Positions 49,964 to 58,765 of a stretch of DNA of 64,000 bases are shown in pieces. Source of the DNA: Cryobacterium sp. SO2 (lineage in GTDB: Bacteria > Actinomycetota > Actinomycetes > Actinomycetales > Microbacteriaceae); the NCBI RefSeq assembly GCF_026151165.2, contig NZ_CP117849.1:1984001-2048000 (forward strand), read 5' to 3'. Both the position numbers and the translations under genes were made by a program. The notes beneath the pieces were generated by a model. That model was not told the DNA's origin. It searched no databases and saw only the letters and a program-made list of their open reading frames with translations. Within the stretch, counting starts at the first letter, position 1, and each line of letters opens with the position of its first letter.

Positions 49964-50028
49964 GCTCGCCCTCTTTCGTTGCGCGCTAGTTTATCGGCCG
50001 TTCTGCGATGCCAATACCTGTCAATGCA

Positions 50029-51957
50029 TCAGCTGCGGCCCAGGCGGCTGCGGAGCAGATCGATGCGCTTCTGGATCTGGGTGACGCTGGCCTGCGCCAC
50101 GGCCGGCCCGCCGCACAACCGGCGAAGCTCGGCATGCACCATGGCGTGCGGCTCCCCCGACAGCTTCGACCACATGCCCACGAGGCTGCCCAACAGCTTC
50201 CGCTGCTCCTTGAGCGTGCGATAGAGCGGCATCGGCTCCTCCGGTGCCCCCTCGACGGCTGCGGCCGCTGTGCGCCGCTCAGAGCCGCGCTTGGCCTGCC
50301 GGTGCTGGCGCTGGCGGAGCAGCTCGGACACCTGCTCGGGCTCGAGGAGCCCAGGGATGCCGATGAAGTCGAATTCCTCGTCGGTGCCGGGTTCGGCGAG
50401 CTCGCCGAACTCGTCGCCGTTGAACATGACCATGTCGAAGGTCGCCTGCGAGTCCAGCGCCTGCCAGGTGAATTCCTCGCCGAGCTCGTCCGAGGCCTTC
50501 TCGGTCTTGTTCGCCGCCGCCACCATGGCGTCTTCCGGGTTGTACATGCCGTCGTCGCCGTCGTCACGGTTGCTGCGGTCCAGCGCGTGGTCGCGTTCCA
50601 GCTCCATGGCATTGGCGAGGCTGAGGAGGCCGGGAACATTGGGCAGGAAGATCGACGCCGTCTCACCGCGACGGCGGGCGCGGACGAACCGGCCGATGGC
50701 CTGCGCGAAGAACAGGGGCGTCGACGCGCTCGTGGCGTAGACACCGACGGCCAGGCGCGGCACGTCGACACCCTCGGACACCATCCGCACCGCGACCATC
50801 CACCGGCTGGTGCCCTGGGAGAACTCGTCAATCCGGTCGCTGGATTCCTTCTCGTCGGAGAGCACCACGGTGACACGCTCCCCCGAGATCTCCTCGAGGA
50901 TCGCGGCGTAGGCGCGGGCGGTGGTCTGGTCCGTTGCGATGACCAGGCCCCCGGCGTCGGGGATGCCGTGCCGGACTTCGGTGAGCCGGCTGTCGGCCGC
51001 CCGGAGCACGGCGGGGATCCACTGCCCGCTGGGTTCGAGGGCCGTTCGCCAGGCCTGCGAGGTGATGTCCTTGGTGTTGCCCTCGCCGAGCTTGGCTTCC
51101 ATCTCGTCGCCGGCCCGTGTGCGCCACTTCATGTGCCCGGCGTAGACCATAAACATGACCGGACGCACGACGCCGTCTTCGAGGGCGCGACCGTAGCCGT
51201 AGTTGTAGTCGCTCTGGGACAGCCGGATGCCGTGCTTGTCCGGCAGGTAGGTCACGAAGGGGATGGGCGAGGTGTCGGAGCGGAACGGGGTCCCGGTCAG
51301 CGAAAGTCGCCTGGTGGCCGGGTCGAAGGCCTCACGGATGGCGTCGCCCCAGCTCAGCGCGTCGCCACCGTGGTGGACCTCGTCGAGGATTACCAGGGTA
51401 CGGCTGGCCTGGGTGAGTTCGCGGTGCAGCGCCGCCCGGGTGGCGACCTGGGCATAGGTGACGGCGATGCCGTGGAAGTGGCTGCCGTAGCGGCCGTGCG
51501 CGTTCTTGAAACCGGGGTCGAGCCGGATGCCGGCCCTCGCGGCCGCGTCGGCCCACTGGCGCTTGAGGTGCTCGGTGGGCGCGACCACGGTGATGCGGTC
51601 GATCACGCGGCGGGCGCGGAGTTCGGCGGCCAGGCGCAGGGCGAAGGTGGTCTTGCCTGCGCCCGGCGTGGCGGCGGCGAGGAAGTCCCGGGGCTGGTGC
51701 TGGAAGTAGGCCTCGAGGGCCTCTGCCTGCCAGGCGCGGAGCTTGCTGGCGGTGCCCCAGGCGGCGCGCTCGGGGAACGACGGCGACAGGTGTTCTGCGG
51801 CGCTGGTGCCGGCGGGTCCCCTGGCTGGCCCGTAGACGGGCGGGGTGTCGACGGCCTCGGCCAGGACGCCGTCGGGTACGCCGAACGATCCGGGTTCAGA
51901 GGTCTGATGAGTCGAGGGTTCCCGAAACTCGGATCCGAAGTCAGGTGCAGTAGTCAC
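50029..51957 (-). CDS. DEAD/DEAH-box helicase (type III restriction/XPB-like)
   Basis: This superfamily 2 helicase has 642 residues. Walker A is ATPGAGKTT at about 96-104, DEVHH in VILDEVHHGGD, SLTGTPFRSD is motif III, and motif VI is QAIGRFVRARRRGE. The C-terminal 230 residues are acidic and then basic and may bind nucleic acid. No nuclease or methylase partner is adjacent, so a restriction role is unlikely; DNA repair or RNA metabolism is possible. Start is the GTG at 51957 (VTTAPDFGSEF); an ATG at 52032 would run into the divergent GDSL gene. The function is unknown. Confidence 0.88.
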   Translation of the reverse strand: MTTAPDFGSEFREPSTHQTSEPGSFGVPDGVLAEAVDTPPVYGPARGPAGTSAAEHLSPSFPERAAWGTASKLRAWQAEALEAYFQHQPRDFLAAATPGAGKTTFALRLAAELRARRVIDRITVVAPTEHLKRQWADAAARAGIRLDPGFKNAHGRYGSHFHGIAVTYAQVATRAALHRELTQASRTLVILDEVHHGGDALSWGDAIREAFDPATRRLSLTGTPFRSDTSPIPFVTYLPDKHGIRLSQSDYNYGYGRALEDGVVRPVMFMVYAGHMKWRTRAGDEMEAKLGEGNTKDITSQAWRTALEPSGQWIPAVLRAADSRLTEVRHGIPDAGGLVIATDQTTARAYAAILEEISGERVTVVLSDEKESSDRIDEFSQGTSRWMVAVRMVSEGVDVPRLAVGVYATSASTPLFFAQAIGRFVRARRRGETASIFLPNVPGLLSLANAMELERDHALDRSNRDDGDDGMYNPEDAMVAAANKTEKASDELGEEFTWQALDSQATFDMVMFNGDEFGELAEPGTDEEFDFIGIPGLLEPEQVSELLRQRQHRQAKRGSERRTAAAAVEGAPEEPMPLYRTLKEQRKLLGSLVGMWSKLSGEPHAMVHAELRRLCGGPAVAQASVTQIQKRIDLLRSRLGRS

Positions 51958-52014
51958 TTCATAACAACCTATCAAGTCCCGGCGACTGTCGCCGGACGGG
52001 AGCACAATGAGGGG

Positions 52015-52830
52015 ATGACGAAGCAGCAGCATCCGTGGTCCCGCTATGTCGCAGTGGGCGACTCATTCACCGAGGGCGTGGGGGATGCGGAACCCGCCAG
52101 CCCCGGCGGGAACCGGGGCTGGGCAGACCGCGTCGCCGAGATGCTCAGCCTGGGTTCGGACGATTTCGCGTACGGCAACCTGGCCGTGCGCGGCAAGCTG
52201 ATGAACCAGATCCTCGCGGAGCAGGTGCAGCCGGCCCTGGCGCTGCACCCTGACCTGATCACGATCTCCGCCGGCGGCAACGACGTGCTGCGTCCGGGCA
52301 GCGATCCGGATGCGATCGCGGCGCGGCTCGACGAAGCCGTTGCGCTGCTCGGTTCGGACGGCGCCACGGTGGTGGTGTTCACCGGCACCGATGTGCGCTT
52401 CTCCCCCGTGCTCAGGGGGTTGCGTGGCAAGGTCGCCATCTACAACGAGAACATCCGCGCGATAGCGGCCTCTCGCGATGCCATCGTGGCCGACATGTGG
52501 TCGTTGACCGAGATTCAGGATGTGCGGATGTGGGCGCCGGACCGTCTGCATCTGAATCCACTCGGACATCACACGGTGGCGCGGATGGTGCTCGACGCCC
52601 TCAACGTGGACAACCCGTTGGAGCCCTTGGTTCCAGAGCCCATGCCGGGCACCACGTGGCGCCAGGCGCGCACCGAAGACTTCGCCTGGGCCAGGGAATA
52701 CCTCGTACCCTGGGTTCTGCGCCGGGTGCGGCACCAGTCCTCCGGCGACCACATCCTGCCGAAGCGTCCCGCCGCGGATCCGGTGACCCGGTTGGATGAG
52801 CCCGGCCGACCGGCCCAGCGGCTCGGCTAG
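52015..52830 (+). CDS. SGNH/GDSL-family hydrolase
   Basis: This is a lipase/esterase-like hydrolase of 271 residues. Block I is AVGDSFTEGVGD with the nucleophile Ser17. The block II glycine lies in YGNLAVRGK, block III is SAGGNDVLRPG, and block V is DRLHLNPLGHH with Asp and His. There is no signal peptide, so it is cytoplasmic. The C-terminal 60 residues (WRQARTEDFAWAREYLVPWVLRRV) are specific to actinobacterial members. ATG at 52015 directly follows GAGGGG, which is too close, so the message may be leaderless. It is divergent from the helicase gene. Confidence 0.9.
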   Translation: MTKQQHPWSRYVAVGDSFTEGVGDAEPASPGGNRGWADRVAEMLSLGSDDFAYGNLAVRGKLMNQILAEQVQPALALHPDLITISAGGNDVLRPGSDPDAIAARLDEAVALLGSDGATVVVFTGTDVRFSPVLRGLRGKVAIYNENIRAIAASRDAIVADMWSLTEIQDVRMWAPDRLHLNPLGHHTVARMVLDALNVDNPLEPLVPEPMPGTTWRQARTEDFAWAREYLVPWVLRRVRHQSSGDHILPKRPAADPVTRLDEPGRPAQRLG

Positions 52831-52852
52831 TCCTGCCGGTGTCGGCGAACGG

Positions 52853-54076
52853 TCAGACCTCGCCGGGGTGAGTCCAACGCCAGAACGGCCCGGGGTCGGT
52901 GAGGGTGGCATCGAGCACGAGGGGAACCGTGACGGTCTGCGTTCCGACGGTGACGTCGACGCTGCCGACGGGGTCGCCCTCGTCTCCGAGCGCCAGCTTG
53001 TCGATGTCCACAGCGGTGCTGATCGGCGTGTCCGACCAGACCACGGCGGTCTCCGTGGTCTCGGCGACGGCCTGTCCGGACTGGCCCCACGGTGTGGTGT
53101 AGGTGCCGAACGGTGTGCCCTCCTCGACCAGGACAACCTGGCGGAAGCCCGGTGCCACGCTGTCGATCAGGGCGAGGATGCTCTGGTTCAGCTCGGGGTG
53201 GGTGTTCCCGCCGAGCACGACGCCCACGAGCGTGACCGTGCTGTCGCCGACGGGCACGTCCACCGCGAAGAGCAGGCAGGCGCCGGCCTCATCGGTGGTG
53301 CCGGTTTTGATGCCGTCGACGCCGTCGATGCCGAGCAGCTTGTTCGTGTTGGTGACGGTGCCCACGGTCGGGATATCCGCGCTGGGCATGGCCACGATCG
53401 AGGCGAGAACCGGGTTCGCCATCACCAGTTTGCCGATGGCAACGAGGTCGGCTGGGCTGCTGACACTCTGTGCGGAGATGCCGCTGGTGTCGGCGACGGT
53501 GGTCCCCGTCAGCCCGTTCGTGGTCAGGAAGTCAGCCGCCGCTGTGAGGTAGGCGTCGACGGAGCCGAACGCCCACACCGCGAGGGAGACGCTGTAGTTG
53601 TTGGCAGAGGGCAGCAGCATGGTCTCGAAGGCCTCGCGCTGGCTGAGCTCCATGCCGGAGACGACGGGCGCGACCGAGCCGTTCTCGGCGATGGCGTCGT
53701 AGTAGAAGTCGACGTCTTTGTCGGTGAAGGTGATGATCGGCCCCTGATCGTCACCGGTCAACGGCTTGGCCTGCAGGATGACCAACGAGGTCACCATCTT
53801 GGTGATGCTGGCGATGGGGACGGAGTCCTGGTCCCCGCTGGCGCCCAGCACCCCGTCGTACCCCACCGCGCCGATGGCACCGGCGCCGCCGGCGGGCCAG
53901 GCCGGCGAGACCGCGGGCTGGGTGAGCGCGGCGGGCTCGGCCAGCGCGGCCGCGGTAGCGGAGACCGGAGCGAGACCGGTGCTGGTGAGGTAGGCGATGG
54001 CGGTGATGAGAACGGCCAGAGCGCCGAAGAACGCGATGCGCCGACGGAGATAGACCTGACGTCGGGTGGGAGACAT
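52853..54076 (-). CDS. D-alanyl-D-alanine carboxypeptidase-like protein (peptidase S11)
   Basis: This penicillin-binding-protein-type enzyme trims peptidoglycan stem peptides outside the cell. It has 407 residues. The N-terminal membrane anchor or signal (about 12-33, RIAFFGALAVLITAIAYLTS) is followed by an alanine-rich linker. The catalytic motifs are SITK at 90-93, SAN at 157-159 and KTG at 257-259. A C-terminal beta domain (about 330-407) follows. All essential residues are present. Start is at 54076. A 22-bp palindrome lies upstream. Confidence 0.92.
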   Translation of the reverse strand: MSPTRRQVYLRRRIAFFGALAVLITAIAYLTSTGLAPVSATAAALAEPAALTQPAVSPAWPAGGAGAIGAVGYDGVLGASGDQDSVPIASITKMVTSLVILQAKPLTGDDQGPIITFTDKDVDFYYDAIAENGSVAPVVSGMELSQREAFETMLLPSANNYSVSLAVWAFGSVDAYLTAAADFLTTNGLTGTTVADTSGISAQSVSSPADLVAIGKLVMANPVLASIVAMPSADIPTVGTVTNTNKLLGIDGVDGIKTGTTDEAGACLLFAVDVPVGDSTVTLVGVVLGGNTHPELNQSILALIDSVAPGFRQVVLVEEGTPFGTYTTPWGQSGQAVAETTETAVVWSDTPISTAVDIDKLALGDEGDPVGSVDVTVGTQTVTVPLVLDATLTDPGPFWRWTHPGEV

Positions 54077-54110
54077 TCGATGAGTCTAACCAGGGTCGCC
54101 GAGGCTGCCA

Positions 54111-54132
54111 GGCAGGCGCGGCCGCGCCTGCC
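54111..54132. repeat. 22-bp perfect palindrome between the TrmH and S11 genes
   Basis: Bases 54111-54132 are their own reverse complement, with arms GGCAGGCGCGG and CCGCGCCTGCC and no spacer. It lies 24 bases after the TrmH stop and 35 bases before the carboxypeptidase start on the minus strand. It could be a terminator stem with a forced small loop or an operator; there is no T-run. Confidence 0.6.
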
Positions 54133-54156
54133 GAACTGGGCTGGTGCGGCCGGGCT

Positions 54157-54960
54157 CTAGGCCCTCAGGGCGTAGAGGGCGACGGCGCTGGCAGACGCCA
54201 CGTTCAGGGAATCCACCCCGTGCAGCATCGGGATCGTCACGACGGTGTCCGCGACCGCCAGCGCGTGCCGGCTCAGGCCGTCGCCCTCGGTGCCGAGGAT
54301 CAGGGCCACCCGGTGCGGCGGGTCGATCGCGAAGGTGTCCAGAGACACGGCGTCGTCGGAGAGAGCCAGTGCGGCGAGGTGGAAACCGAGCTCGTGCAGC
54401 ACGGGAGCGGCGTCGCCCCATTCCGGCAGCCGGGTCCAAGGCACCTGCAGCACCGTCCCCATGCTCACGCGCACGCTGCGGCGGTAGAGCGGGTCTGCGC
54501 AGCGCGGGGTGATCAGCACGGCATCGGCGCCCAGCCCGGCGACGGAACGGAAGATCGCCCCGACATTGGTGTGGTCGACGATGTCCTCGAGGATGACGAT
54601 GCGTCTGGCGTCACGGATGAGGTCGGCGACGGAGGCGAGGTCCGGCCTGTGCATGGCGGCGAGTGCGCCGCGATGCAGGTTGTATCCGGTGAGTTGTTCG
54701 AGCAGTGCCGCCGAGCCCACGTAAATGGGCACGTCCGGCCAGTCGGCGAGCAGACGGACGGCTTCGGGCAGCCATTGTTCCTGCACGAGCACGGACCGGG
54801 GGCGGTGTCCGGCCGCGATGGCCCGGCCGATGACCTTGGCGGACTCGGCGATGTACAGGCCGTTGGCCGGTTCGCTGACCCGGCGCAGGGCCACGTCGGT
54901 CAACCGCGAATAGTCGGTGAGACCCGGCTGGTCCAGGTCGGTTATCGGGACGATCTGCAC
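54157..54960 (-). CDS. TrmH/SpoU-family RNA 2'-O-methyltransferase
   Basis: This SAM-dependent enzyme has a trefoil-knot (SPOUT) fold and methylates ribose in tRNA or rRNA. From the GTG at 54960 it has 267 residues. The N-terminal substrate-binding region reads GLYIAESAKVIGRAIAAGHRPRSVL. SPOUT motifs are DHTNVGAIFRSVAGLGADAVLI (motif 1), VALILGTEGDGLS (motif 2) and IPMLHGVDSLNVASASAVALY (motif 3). An upstream in-frame start (55032) would add 24 residues of low similarity. The RNA target is not known. It is divergent from the sirtuin gene. Confidence 0.9.
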   Translation of the reverse strand: MQIVPITDLDQPGLTDYSRLTDVALRRVSEPANGLYIAESAKVIGRAIAAGHRPRSVLVQEQWLPEAVRLLADWPDVPIYVGSAALLEQLTGYNLHRGALAAMHRPDLASVADLIRDARRIVILEDIVDHTNVGAIFRSVAGLGADAVLITPRCADPLYRRSVRVSMGTVLQVPWTRLPEWGDAAPVLHELGFHLAALALSDDAVSLDTFAIDPPHRVALILGTEGDGLSRHALAVADTVVTIPMLHGVDSLNVASASAVALYALRA

Positions 54961-55128
54961 GGGGCCGCCGCCTTTCTGGGAAGTGTGTCCGGCCGCCACG
55001 CCGGAGGAATCTCTGACAGGGATCTGTAACACGGTCGAAAACTGACCAGTTTAGACTCAGAGGACATCGTCGCCCGCCCAGAGGTCAGCAGGGCCGGCCG
55101 AATGGTGTGGTGAAGCGGATGGAGCACG

Positions 55129-55980
55129 ATGACGGCTGAGACACTCTTGACACCGTCGGTGGGCGCAGAGGAAGCCCTCGACGCCCTCGCCGCGCTGCTG
55201 CGCGGCCGGCGCACCGCGGTCCTCACCGGCGCCGGCGTGAGCACGGATTCCGGAATTCCCGACTACCGGGGGGCCGGAGCTCCCGTCCGCGTACCGATGA
55301 CATTTCAGACCTTCGTCGCCGATGAGCGGGCGCGCAAGCGCTACTGGGCGGGCAGCCACCTCGGCTGGCACCGGTTCAGGGCGGCAGAGCCCAACCTGGG
55401 CCACCGCTCACTCGTCGCGCTCGAGGCCTCAGGCCTGGTCAGCGGGATCATCACCCAGAATGTCGACGGCCTGCACACCCGCGCAGGGTCCAGGCACGTG
55501 GTCGACCTGCACGGCTCGATGGACCTGGTGGTCTGCCTCTCCTGTGGCCAGGCGTTCGGCCGCGACAGCATCGCGGCCAGGCTGGAAGCCGACAACCCGG
55601 TCCTCGCGCATCCAGAGCAGGTCGAGATCGCTCCCGACGGCGACGCCATCGTGGTGGACATCGACGGTTTCACAGTTCCGGACTGCTCGGTCTGCGGCGG
55701 TCTGCTCAAGCCGAACGTGGTGTTCTTCGGCGAACTCGTTCCCACGGGCAAGTTCACCGCTGCGGCCGCCCTCGTGCGAGCGGCGGATGCCCTGATCGTC
55801 GCGGGCTCCTCGCTCGCCGTCAACTCCGGCATCCGTCTGCTCGAACTGGCCAGGCGGCGCAAGCTCCCCATCGTGGTCATCAACCGCGGGGCGACCAAGG
55901 GAGACGGGCGCGCCCTGGTTAAACTGGAGGCAGGCACGTCGGAGACGTTCGCCGGGCTGGTGACCCGACTCACCAACTGA
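55129..55980 (+). CDS. Sir2-family NAD-dependent protein deacylase
   Basis: This sirtuin removes acyl groups from lysines using NAD. It has 283 residues. GAGVSTDSGIPDYRG is at 34-48, TQNVDGLH at 109-116 and the catalytic histidine in DLHGS (His128). Zinc cysteines are CLSC (136, 139) and the later DCSVCGG pair, and FFGELVP and AGSSLAV are present. The pattern resembles the SIRT4-like group of class II sirtuins. A 40-residue insertion between the cysteine pairs carries PDGDAIVVDIDGFTVPDC. Start is the ATG at 55129. The histidine phosphatase gene follows after 40 bases. Confidence 0.95.
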   Translation: MTAETLLTPSVGAEEALDALAALLRGRRTAVLTGAGVSTDSGIPDYRGAGAPVRVPMTFQTFVADERARKRYWAGSHLGWHRFRAAEPNLGHRSLVALEASGLVSGIITQNVDGLHTRAGSRHVVDLHGSMDLVVCLSCGQAFGRDSIAARLEADNPVLAHPEQVEIAPDGDAIVVDIDGFTVPDCSVCGGLLKPNVVFFGELVPTGKFTAAAALVRAADALIVAGSSLAVNSGIRLLELARRRKLPIVVINRGATKGDGRALVKLEAGTSETFAGLVTRLTN

Positions 55981-56020
55981 GCACTCAGCAACTGAGACTC
56001 CTGCAGCAGAAGGCGGCGTT

Positions 56021-56590
56021 GTGATGACCAGGTTCGCGATCGTCCGGCACGGCCAGACCGACTGGAACCTGGAAAAACGGATCCAGGGCAGCACGGACAT
56101 CCCGCTGAACTCGATCGGCCGGGCTCAGGCCGCCGAGACCGGGCTGGCCCTGCGGGGCACCCACTGGGACGCAATCGTCACCAGCCCATTGACGCGGGCG
56201 CACGAGACCGCCAGGATCATCGCCGGGGAACTCGACCGGCCGGCGCCGCTTGTCGTGCCGGAGCTCACCGAACGCCACCACGGCGAGATCGAGGGCCTGA
56301 CCTTCGCCGAACGACAGCTGCGCTTCCCCGACGGGTCGAAAGTGCCGGGTCTGGAAACCCGCCAGGCCGTGCTCGACCGGGTGCTGCCGGCGCTGGAACT
56401 GCTGGCGCTCACGTACCCCGACCGCCAGATCGTCGTGGTCTGCCACGGCGGCGTGATCGGCACCCTGGTGCGGTATGCGACCGGCGGGAAGCGTCCGGCG
56501 GCCGGTGAACTCATCCCGAATGGTTCGGTGCACGATTTCCGGTGGCAGGACGGACGGCTCGAGCTGGAGGCGTTCCAGCCGGTGCGCTGA
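56021..56590 (+). CDS. Histidine phosphatase family protein (phosphoglycerate-mutase-like)
   Basis: This phosphatase of unknown substrate has 189 residues. The phospho-histidine is in FAIVRHGQTDWN (about residues 5-16), TSPLTRAHETARII supplies the second arginine, ELTERHHGEIEGL the acid/base glutamate, and VVCHGGVIGTLVRY the second histidine. The length fits small broad-specificity phosphatases rather than glycolytic mutase. The start is GTG 56021 (AGAAGG seven bases upstream) or the next codon ATG 56024. It is on the same strand as the sirtuin gene and probably co-transcribed. Confidence 0.92.
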   Translation: MMTRFAIVRHGQTDWNLEKRIQGSTDIPLNSIGRAQAAETGLALRGTHWDAIVTSPLTRAHETARIIAGELDRPAPLVVPELTERHHGEIEGLTFAERQLRFPDGSKVPGLETRQAVLDRVLPALELLALTYPDRQIVVVCHGGVIGTLVRYATGGKRPAAGELIPNGSVHDFRWQDGRLELEAFQPVR

Positions 56591-56620
56591 CTCCGTCGTC
56601 CTCAGCGCCCGGAGGGTCCC

Positions 56621-57724
56621 TCAGCGCCGGGAGGCAGCCTGGGTGCCCTGCAATACCCGGAGCAGTTGTTCGGCGGACTCGGCCCAGGTGAAACGGGCGG
56701 CCTGCCGCACGGAGAGGCTCGACCGCCTCGCCCACTCCCCCGGTGCCTCCAGTGCGCGCACGGCGGCGGCGACGGCCTCAGGATCGTTCGGGTCGGCATA
56801 GCCGGCTGCGTCGCCGCCGATCTCCCGGAAGATGTCGATGTCGCTCACGACCACGGGAATGCCCAGGCTCATCGCCTCCACCAGCGGGATACCGAATCCT
56901 TCGTCGAAAGACGCCGTCACCAGGGCGGTCGCCCGGGAGAGCACCCTGACGTAGTCCTCATCGGTGACGCCGTTGTGGAAGACCAGAGTCGCCTGTGGGG
57001 CGAGGGCGCTCAGCCGGGCCCGTTCGTCGTCGCTGATGCGACTGAGCAGGTGCAGCTCATAGCCCGGCAGTTCCGCGGTCGCCCGCACCAGGGTGTCCAC
57101 GTTCTTGTACGGCATGAACGATCCCATGTAGACCAGAGTCTTGCCGGCCGGGGCCGTGCGGGGCGCCAGGCCGGTCGCGGCCACGGAATCGGCGGCGTTG
57201 GGCACCACCGACACCGGACGGCGGGTCAGCCGATGACGGCTGATCAGCGCGCCGGTGGTTTCCGACACGGTCACCACGCCGTCCGACCGGTTCAGCAGCA
57301 TCCGCTGCGGGGCCCAGGAGAGGTGGTACAGCCGCCAGAGCAGGCGGATCGCGGCGGAGAACTCGCGCGGTGGGGTGCGATTGCGGTAGTAGATCAGGTC
57401 GTGCACCGTGAGCACCAGGCGGTACCGCCGCCCCCACGAACCCATGGTCTGCATGGGGCTGAAGACGATGTCGGGACGCAGCTTGTTGACGGTCAGCGCC
57501 ACGAGGGGCTCGAGTGGGCTGGTGGGCGAGCGCACGAGCTGCCACGGCAGGGCGGGCAGCATCGCGAGCTGGCGGTGGTCACTGATCAGCATGGTCACCG
57601 GGTGCAGCCGGCCCAGCTCGGTGACGAGTCCGGCCGTGTACCGGCTGATGCCGTCGTGCCGGTCGATGCGGGTGTACCGGCAGTCGAAGACGATGCGGAG
57701 CGGAGCCTCGGCGCGCGTGTTCAT
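56621..57724 (-). CDS. Glycosyltransferase, GT4-type
   Basis: This is a cytoplasmic GT-B glycosyltransferase of 367 residues. The N-terminal acceptor domain has DCRYTRIDRHDGISRYTAGLV, and the C-terminal donor domain has VYMGSFMPYKNVDTLV and ATALVTASFDEGFGIPLVEAMSLGIPVVVSDI with the EGFGxxxxE nucleotide-sugar motif. The acceptor is unknown; mannosylation of a lipid or wall polymer is plausible for this lineage. The start overlaps the end of the alpha/beta-hydrolase gene (ATGA), so the two are coupled, which hints at a joint envelope or metabolite role. Confidence 0.9.
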   Translation of the reverse strand: MNTRAEAPLRIVFDCRYTRIDRHDGISRYTAGLVTELGRLHPVTMLISDHRQLAMLPALPWQLVRSPTSPLEPLVALTVNKLRPDIVFSPMQTMGSWGRRYRLVLTVHDLIYYRNRTPPREFSAAIRLLWRLYHLSWAPQRMLLNRSDGVVTVSETTGALISRHRLTRRPVSVVPNAADSVAATGLAPRTAPAGKTLVYMGSFMPYKNVDTLVRATAELPGYELHLLSRISDDERARLSALAPQATLVFHNGVTDEDYVRVLSRATALVTASFDEGFGIPLVEAMSLGIPVVVSDIDIFREIGGDAAGYADPNDPEAVAAAVRALEAPGEWARRSSLSVRQAARFTWAESAEQLLRVLQGTQAASRR

Positions 57725-58623
57725 GACGACGCCTGCTCCAGGAACAGGCGCAGCTGGATGGCCGCTTCCTCGGGGACCTCGTAGTGGATCAGGTGCCCTA
57801 CGCCGGGGATCACGTGCAGGCGGGCGTCGGCGAACTGGGCACGCAGCCGCACCTGCGCGGCCACGGGGGTGATGTCGTCTTTCTCGGCCGCGATCAACAG
57901 CGTTCGAGTGGCGATCCTGTCGGCGTATTCGCTGACATCGTGGCCTACAGAGGCCCTGAAGGCCTCGAGGACCACCGTGCGGTCGGCGAAGGCGGAGAAA
58001 TACCTGTCGTGCTGATTGTGGATCCAGCGGCGGCGCTGGCGGCTGCGGGTCTTGGCCATGGTGATGCTCATGACCCGCACGATGACGCGGTTGCGCAGCA
58101 GGGCGAACCCCAGCCGTTCGGGGAGCTTCGCGGCGAGCCAGTAGTAGAACACCGCAAGTCTGGTCAGCAGGCCGCGCGGACCGGCGAGGGCCGGGGCGGC
58201 GATGGGGTTCACGAGCACCAGGTCGTGGGCGGGGATGCCGGCGGGAGCCGCGGCCGCGGCCGCGACGATGATCGAGCCGAAGGAGTGGCCGAGCACGACG
58301 ACCCGGCCGGGCAACGCCGCCAGGCGCAGGAACTCGGTGAGCCAGGCCGCATAGGACTCGACGCTGTGGGGCAGGGCGGCGAACGGCGCCGATTCACCGA
58401 AGCCCGGCAGGTCGGGTGAGATCACGCGCAGGCCGTGCAGCTGCGCCACGACGGCCTCGAGGCCGTGGTGATCGCCGCGAAACCCGTGCACCATCACGAT
58501 CGTCGTCGACGAGTCCGGATCGCCGTACTCCCAGTACCGGGTGTCGCTGCCCAGCACGGATCGGGTGTGGGCGCGGGCATCCATCACGGTGAGCAGGTCG
58601 GCGTATGGCGAGGGAACGATCAT
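57721..58623 (-). CDS. Alpha/beta hydrolase
   Basis: This is a soluble alpha/beta-fold hydrolase of 300 residues. The oxyanion region is VMVHGFRGDHHGLE, the nucleophile elbow GHSFGS, the acid in LLIAAEKDDITPV and the histidine in IPGVGHLIHYEVPEEA. Those form a complete Ser-Asp-His triad. The cap region (about 165-215) is helical. The substrate is unknown. ATG at 58623 was chosen; an in-frame ATG at 58650 would add nine residues. It is coupled to the glycosyltransferase and divergent from treS. Confidence 0.9.
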   Translation of the reverse strand: MIVPSPYADLLTVMDARAHTRSVLGSDTRYWEYGDPDSSTTIVMVHGFRGDHHGLEAVVAQLHGLRVISPDLPGFGESAPFAALPHSVESYAAWLTEFLRLAALPGRVVVLGHSFGSIIVAAAAAAPAGIPAHDLVLVNPIAAPALAGPRGLLTRLAVFYYWLAAKLPERLGFALLRNRVIVRVMSITMAKTRSRQRRRWIHNQHDRYFSAFADRTVVLEAFRASVGHDVSEYADRIATRTLLIAAEKDDITPVAAQVRLRAQFADARLHVIPGVGHLIHYEVPEEAAIQLRLFLEQASS

Positions 58624-58765
58624 CGATCCCAGTTTAGGCGGGCCGGCCACGGCAATCTCGACCGCTTCGGCGTGATCGACCTAGACTCGGTCACATCTGC
58701 ACCATCCACCGACACGCCAGGCCACCGCCAGTCGGGCCAGCCGCGTCAGGGCCGGAAGGAACGCC

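Noticed and set aside
50029..51957. Restriction-modification or defence system around the helicase
   Set aside because: The helicase resembles type III restriction ATPases, but no nuclease, methylase or other defence gene is adjacent.
50008..52830. Very long plus-strand open frame opposite the helicase gene and running into the GDSL gene
   Set aside because: The first 2 kb are antisense to a well-supported helicase with all motifs. The open frame is a product of high GC at third positions. Only the part from 52015 is a real gene.
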